Assembly: GCA_008921705.1 (NCBI GenBank)
Contig: VFFE01007669.1
Coordinates: 6,623,308-6,687,307, forward strand
Length of the DNA stretch: 64,000 nucleotides
Direction: 5' to 3'
Source of the DNA: Burhinus oedicnemus
Lineage: Eukaryota; Chordata; Aves; Charadriiformes; Burhinidae
The notes under the pieces were generated by a model. It was given only the letters and a program-made list of their open reading frames with translations, was not told the DNA's origin and ran no database searches. The translations under genes and the position numbers were made by a program. Positions 47,648-64,000 of this stretch are shown here, in pieces. Position 1 is the first letter of the stretch. The number at the start of each line of letters is the position of its first letter.

Positions 47648-49847
47648 ATCACTTTTTAATGGATTTTGACTGGCCTGCATGCTATTCAGCTATGTACCTT
47701 CCCTATCCATTGCAAGACAGTAGAAACATGCACAGCTGCTCTCTGCTGAGTCATGGGACTCGCATCACAGCATGGTCAGGTGGGATTGGCAAGCCAGACA
47801 TACATTTTTTAACTCTGCTAATGATTCTTCTGGATATTTTAACACAGTGTTTAGCAATAACTGCATGCTCTACAGGTTTTGAAGTATGGATCATAAAAAT
47901 ACTGGAATGTTATATGTTAAAGAGGCCAAAGAAAAAGGGAGCATGCACAGTTTTTAAAAAATAAAAACAACCCTTTTTGATTCAGCCCTTATAAATGTAA
48001 ATATTTAATGAAATGTGTTAAATGATTTATGTCATGATTACTGCCACAACTTCAGCTCCTTAATGAATAACATTTAAACTATTGCAGTAGCTACTCGCCT
48101 AAAAATTACACTGTTATACTTTTAAATCTACAATGCACTGTAATGCAAATCTTCAAGATGCTACAAACTACAATCTGTATTCATTTGGGCAGTGCATATC
48201 TTGAGTTTTATAAACCGTAAGTGGAGCAAATAGTTTCATAATTGCTAAAATTATACTTAGCAAATAACCCCCCTTAAAAACTCTCAAAGCAAAGCATTTT
48301 ACAAATACTCTTTTCGTAAACTTTAAACTCCTTCATAAATAGTGGTATTTTGGAATGTATTTCACGATAGCTGTCTTTGACTGAGTTGGGGGACTTGACT
48401 TGGTGTAAATTAGAAAGACTATGAAGCAGTCAGCATCATTTTTATAAAATTCCCTGTATATTTACCCTAGGGTTTTTTTCATTATAGGCAAGTATAATCT
48501 CCATTTATGCATAATTGGCAGAACCTTCAGGAATAGGGACAGCAAATATTGAACAGGAGCCAAAGTTACATGAAACTAAGCAGGTCAAATTATCCTAGTA
48601 AAACTTGGTGTCAAAATTTTGTTGGGATTGAGGTTTCAGTCCTATAGCAGGATTCAAAGCTGTTGCCTTCAGGCAGAGTCTCACTGGCTTCAAAAGGATA
48701 ACCAAATGGTTTAATTTGTACCATTTATTATAGTATAGTATGACCTATCTATATTATATCATAGTATAAATTGTCTAGAGATGCCAAAAAAAATCATATT
48801 GGTGTGTATCCTGAAAATTGTCAGATTTTACTGATTACATTTTAAACCAAGATATGCTTCAAACATCAAATAAAACTCAAAGGAAAGAGATCTTTAAAGT
48901 GGTTTTCTTAATATTATATAAAAGTCAAATATCATAAGATCTGATATTTAAAGTCAGTTTAGAATCACTTTGGAATCATTGATCCCCATTATTATATATT
49001 TTGTCACTCAATTACAGTGCAGCTTTCAAGATTCAAAAGATAAAACCACATGGCTGAAAAGGCAATTTGTAATGGCTGAATCCCTTTATTTTTTAGTCAC
49101 TTGAATCATGAAGCTGTTTGTAAAGCTTAAAATTTTAGTAGCCTGCTCTTGCTCTTACTGAAATCTAGAATAAAATCAAATAAGAGCAAGACTGGGTCTT
49201 AAGTGAATGCATTTTCTTGTAAATGGGCACATTAACATGCTGTTGGTCAAAGCTTGTTTTAATGATCTAAGCTGTTAAAAAGAGATGCACTGCTCTGAAA
49301 GGATAGTATGGAGGCTGATTACACATATATTAGCCAAGTATTTGGGTTGGTGATGAAGCATTTTTTTATGTTATATTCTATACAATAATATTTATAATAC
49401 TATCTTCGGAAAAATATAATCCCATTGAGGTAGTCTTGTTTTTTATTTTATTTTTGTGTGTGATTTCCACAGTATCGCTCAGGCTTCTGCTCTAGTCAAG
49501 CATGTTGTTTTGCTGATTCAGGCCTTGAGAATGCTGCATCATAAGCAATTGCTTTCAAACGTATCCTTGTAAAGGAAAATGTGATATCGTTGGAGATGCA
49601 AATAAGTATTCATAGGGCATGGCGTGTTCTAGAGGCTGATAATCACATTTATGAGGTGAAAAGAAGATTGTGTTAATCCATCATGTATCTTGAGTTTCCT
49701 ATTAGTTTTATTGCTAGGAAAAAAGATCATTAAAGTCTCCTTATTTAAAATGCAATGGTTCTTCCCTAATTTAGGGTCTTGAAGCAAAGAAGAGGAGTTT
49801 TATTAACTTAATGAAGTTTTTTTACTATGCAATTGTTTGAGATTATT

Positions 49848-49898
49848 TGAAAAATAATAAAGAGAATTATTTATGTGAAAAATAATGAAGAGAATTAT
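49848..49898. repeat. 23-bp direct repeat
   Basis: TGAAAAATAATAAAGAGAAT and the same string with one A/G change occur at 49848 and 49876, each continuing TAT, separated by 5 bases. It is a minor local duplication. Confidence 0.75.
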
Positions 49899-52426
49899 AG
49901 TAGGTTTTGTTTGTACCAATTATAAATTGCACTTCTGTCACTTGGTTTTTAGCAACTATCTGACAGGGCTATCTGCAACAGAGTTTACATGGGAAGAAGC
50001 AGTTAAAATATTGACTGCCTTTTAATTGGCACTCATATAGATTAATAATTGACGCTTACTATGAACCTTTATCTTGCTATTACTAAGTAATTGATTTAAT
50101 GATGATGGATCAGGCCATGAACTAGTTTTAATTTTCCTAACTTGAACGTGACAGATTATTATTTTTGCAATATTTGGTTTTTATTTAATGAAGAAACTGC
50201 CTATAATTTCAGTGACAGGTTTCAGACTTATTATTTCTTTGTATTATGATGATCTATAATAATAGAATTAATTCACAAATCCTTTTTCCTTTTTAAAAGA
50301 GACCCTTATGTGTGGATAATAAGGTGGTGTGCTAATAATGCTTAATATAGTGTACATTAATGTGCATTTTGGTCTGTAAATGAATAAAAAAAGCAAAGTT
50401 TTAAATATTGTCATTATATGAGGTACACAATATTTTATTTCAGACTTACTGATCTACATGACCAGTAATAAAATGATTCCATTTAGAGGCAATACAGCTG
50501 TAACTGTTTTGCATATATAAATTTTGGAAATCATAGAGGAAGTGCAGTATGGAAAAGGAAGCATGATATTTTAACATGTTTACTCAGCGAAAATTAACCA
50601 TTGGAAACATCCAATTCTTAATGTATTTATACAAATCTTTTCACATTTGTCAGCATGATTTTCCATGTCTGACAGATCAGAATATTTAAAAAGGGAAAGA
50701 CTGGTTTTCAAACTCATACCTCTGTCCTTGTTAGAAATCTTTTCTATTATGCAATAAGTCCTTTATTTTTGGTTACAGTGCAGTAACAGCCATGCAACCT
50801 GACGTCTGCGTGACCCTATACTGGCTACATTTGCGGGTGTGTGTGAAGGGCAGCTTCTTGAAACCTAACCCTGAAATTATCCATCATCTGACATGAATTT
50901 TTTTTAAACTTCATTCATCTCATGCAAGAGTTGAATATGAAGAAAAAATTGTTTACCAAGCTATATAAAGTTATATGTGCCATTTGCTTCATTTCTGGCA
51001 GAAAAACACCCTTAGCTCCTAATGCATTTTTGTGAAGGGACTGGGTTTTAACTGAAGAGTTAAATAACTAGTTTTAATTTGCAGCAGTGTCTCTGAAAGA
51101 GAGAATACATGGAAAAGTCTCTTTAAAAAGTTCTTGTTTATTATTTGTTGCAAAATCATTTAAATCATCTGAATAGTATTTTTTTACATATTCTAAAAAT
51201 GTCACTATCTTGAAAACTAAATGTGAAAAGTACTTGGTATTAAGCATTCTCTCAAAAAATTTGTAAGAAAGGTCTTCATATAGGTCAAAGAGTATGACCA
51301 AATCTGCTGAGCTGAAACCACAAACCTACTCTGTGACCAAATGCCCTTTCTGTTCCATCAGTGCCTGTACAATTTAAAGTATTTAAGTTAGAAGTGCATT
51401 ATAGATCCCCCTTGAAATTACTATGTATTACTGCTACATGGTATAAACCAGATCTATTTCACCACCGTGCTTTTTTTAATGTTGCTTTCTGATTACAAGC
51501 CTTATAACACAGTAAAAGAGAATGTATTTTGGATGAAAGCAGTTAAAAACACAAAAAGTATCAACAACTGAAAACAAGTTACAAACTCTTTGTCTAATTA
51601 CTGAATAAGTTGTGTGCATCTTTAGCAGGTTTGTCCTTTCAAAATATGCTTTCTTAAAAGGACAAAATTATGGGCAGTCTTGCATGACTGAAAAACAGCT
51701 TGACCTGATCCAAATTTCAATGTACTTGGTAAAAAGTTACTTAATTTCAGTTGCTTTATATCACTCTCCAGTTCTTGCAGTTTTCAGATCTAGAAGTGCT
51801 TTTACCGTAGTAAAGACTACAGTATTTCACTGTACACAAAAGTAGTAGAATGAGGAGGTCTCTCAACATGCAGAGGAGACTGGCATGCAAAGAAGAGATT
51901 TCAGATCTGGTAATTTGTGCTTTCTGCAAAAATTAAATTGTGCAGAAATTTGCCATTAAATGCCATTACATTTACAACACTGATCAAGATATGGTGTATG
52001 TTTATGAAAAACACCATCTGTAGTGGGCATGAAGATATATGTTGGAGCTTTCTGTTAGTTCATTTCACTGGGAAAACTAAGACATTTTCAGTGTAATCCA
52101 GTATAGTAAAGAAAATGAAGTAACTTGAGAGTGCGTTACATGCAAGCTCTCCTGTTTTAATACTACTGAGAATACTTCAGAAGTCTTACACATGGATCAG
52201 GTTAGTAGCCAAATTATATTTAATTGTTCCTTATGGGAAGATAAACTGGGAAACAGAACTATACAACGCACATCTCAGTACTATGGTTTTACTTATGGTG
52301 ATGCATATTTATCAGTATAATTAGCATTCTTCAAAAGTCAGAGACTGGCATGATTTGACTCAGTATCATTTTTTAAAGAATATGTATCTAATGAGAAAAA
52401 ATTGTTCTTTGGAACTTTACTTGCAG

Positions 52427-52547
52427 AAACTAAATGCATCCAGTTCATCAGAAGGCAGCACAGTTGATATTGCCCCTCCTGGAGAGGGCGAGCAAGCAGA
52501 AATTGAAAGTGAAGAAGCTCTTGAACCAGAAGCCTGTTTTACAGAAG
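52427..52547 (+). CDS. SCN3A: SCN3A coding exon 17: II-III linker
   Basis: Encodes residues 1141-1181 of the acidic cytoplasmic II-III linker: [40 protein letters not shown]. It is 121 bases, the family norm, ending phase 1 with a G before GTTGTA, a relatively weak donor. The clustered Glu/Asp residues are typical of this linker. Confidence 0.95.
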
Positions 52548-62702
<10,155 letters not shown>

Positions 62703-62984
62703 GTGGTTGTAAATGCCCTTGTAGGAGCAATTCCATCTATCATGAATGTATTGCTGGTTTGTCTTATATTCTGGCTCATCTTCAGCATCATGGGAGTAAA
62801 TCTGTTTGCTGGCAAATTCTACCACTGTGTCAACACCACAACTGGTGAGATGTTTGATGTCAGTGATGTCAACAATTATACTCAGTGTGAGGAACTCATA
62901 AAAAACAATCAAAGTGCCCGATGGAAAAATGTGAAAGTAAACTTTGATAATGTAGGAGCTGGATATCTTGCTCTGCTTCAAGTA
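62703..62984 (+). CDS. SCN3A: SCN3A coding exon 21: domain III S4-S5, S5 and outer loop
   Basis: Encodes residues 1332-1425: [20 protein letters not shown] (S4-S5 linker into S5), [19 protein letters not shown], the extracellular loop with sequons NTT, NYT and NQS, then [11 protein letters not shown] leading into the pore helix. [10 protein letters not shown] is the SCN3A form. It ends phase 0 before GTAAGT; a GT three bases earlier could act as an alternative donor, but the downstream one fits the consensus better. The following exon with the domain III selectivity lysine is not in the window. Confidence 0.96.
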
Positions 62985-64000
62985 GTAAGTAAATTTATAT
63001 ATTTTATTTTTTGTTCTTTTTAAAGAAGTCTAGGAAAAATGTTCAAGTTAAGACTGTTAAGTAGTGGAATAATTTCTTCATAGCAATGATGTACAGCTTA
63101 CACAAATCTACTGTATTGTTACCTGTAATTTTTGTACTAATGATAGTAGAGTAACTTTCCATTGAAAGCTAGGGAATACAGTCTCATCATGATGATAATA
63201 TTGTGAAAATAATAAATGAAAAAGGTACAAGAATCTTTTTAGTGGTGCACAATATAAACTTCAGGAATGCATTTTATAAGCCTTGCCATGGTGGACAAGG
63301 ATCAGAGGTCCCTCTAATTATTAAAAAGGTCTCTCCCCTCCTTTATGAGCTCAGTTATCTTTTAAGCCAGGAGGGCAGATAGCAGCTTAAAAGAGGGCAG
63401 ACATCCTAAGTGACTGGTCTGAAGTGAGGAACTACCACCAATGCCTCCCACATAATCTGCTCCTAGGTATCATTACACAACCACAGCAACATTCTTTCAC
63501 AATCAAAATCCATTAATCTAGGCACTTTTGACACTGAAAAAAATTTTCTTTTGTCAAAAGCCTGGTCAAGGTAGAGCGGATTTTTCTTCATGTCTATACT
63601 CATCTATGGAACCAGTTTATAAGTTAGATGGTAAAAATAAAAATACATCAACCTGGTGTCTCCAGTGCAGATATTTATTTAATAGGGGCTTGATTTTCCA
63701 GACCTGGAAGTGGGTTTAGGGTAAAGAATCATAATTAATGCAAGATCTGAGATCGGGGCACCCAGTGTTCCATGTAGCATGGAACCAATCCTTTCTCTGT
63801 TATTGTAATACTTGTGTAAGAGGTCTGAAATCCTTGGAGAGAAGTAGGAGCTGCCCATGGGAAGAATATGGATAGATACTGACAGACAGATCCTAATTGA
63901 GTATTAGGTCTGATTAATCATATAACACCTTATCTTGATGTTTGCAGATAAACCACTTGCTACTAAAATAAGTATCTTTCATTAAGAAGTACATGAAACT
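62985..64000 (+). other. Start of intron 21
   Basis: Begins GTAAGT and runs off the window. No further exon of the channel is recognisable: the expected continuation ATFKGWMDIMYAAVD is absent in this stretch. No repeat family is identified. Confidence 0.85.

Larger units (their letters stand above)
42036..52426 (+). other. Intron 16, the longest in the window
   Basis: 10.4 kb intron ending in ACTTGCAG. It contains a CR1 3' end, a 61-bp tandem triplication, an AT dinucleotide run near 47625-47647 and a small 23-bp duplication. Most of 48-52 kb is free of recognisable repeats. No exon is seen. Confidence 0.8.

Noticed and set aside
62985..64000. Search for the next channel exon (domain III pore and S6)
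   Set aside because: No frame encodes the expected FKGWMDIMYAAVD region; it must lie beyond the window.

Overview
This is AT-rich vertebrate nuclear DNA, almost certainly from a bird. Three CR1 retroposon fragments carry the 3' end typical of avian CR1, and two related LTRs begin and end with the TGTC(C/G)TGGTTTG motif common in avian endogenous retroviruses. There is no prokaryotic-style gene packing; the only gene I can support is a large, intron-rich one on the + strand.

That gene is the 5' two-thirds of a voltage-gated sodium channel alpha subunit, best matched to SCN3A (Nav1.3). I placed 21 coding exons plus one mutually exclusive alternative exon between 10578 and 62984. They sum to 4275 coding bases (1425 codons) in one continuous frame and cover the N-terminus, domain I, the I-II linker, domain II, the II-III linker, and domain III through S5 and the start of the pore loop. 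The domain III pore, domain IV and the C-terminus lie beyond the right edge. Paralogue assignment rests on the N-terminus ([14 protein letters not shown]), the I-II linker ([17 protein letters not shown] and [13 protein letters not shown]) and the II-III linker.

Layout: 1-10577 is upstream or 5' intronic sequence holding one LTR; 10578-10894 is the first coding exon with its UTR; 14505-20997 encodes domain I, with a U12-type AT-AC intron after exon 2 and the 5N/5A exon pair; 23864-31101 encodes most of the I-II linker, with a solo LTR containing an N gap in intron 10; 34899-42035 encodes domain II and the start of the II-III linker, with CR1 fragments on both sides of exon 13; 42036-52426 is a 10.4 kb intron with another CR1 and a 61-bp tandem triplication; 52427-62984 encodes the end of the II-III linker and domain III; the remainder is the start of intron 21.

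I found no undescribed system. The most notable features are the AT-AC intron with all three U12 signals readable, the 5N/5A pair that differs by one amino acid despite 22 base differences, the apparent absence of the internal I-II linker splice donor reported in human SCN3A, and upstream ATGs close to the start codon. Human comparisons are from memory, not from alignments.
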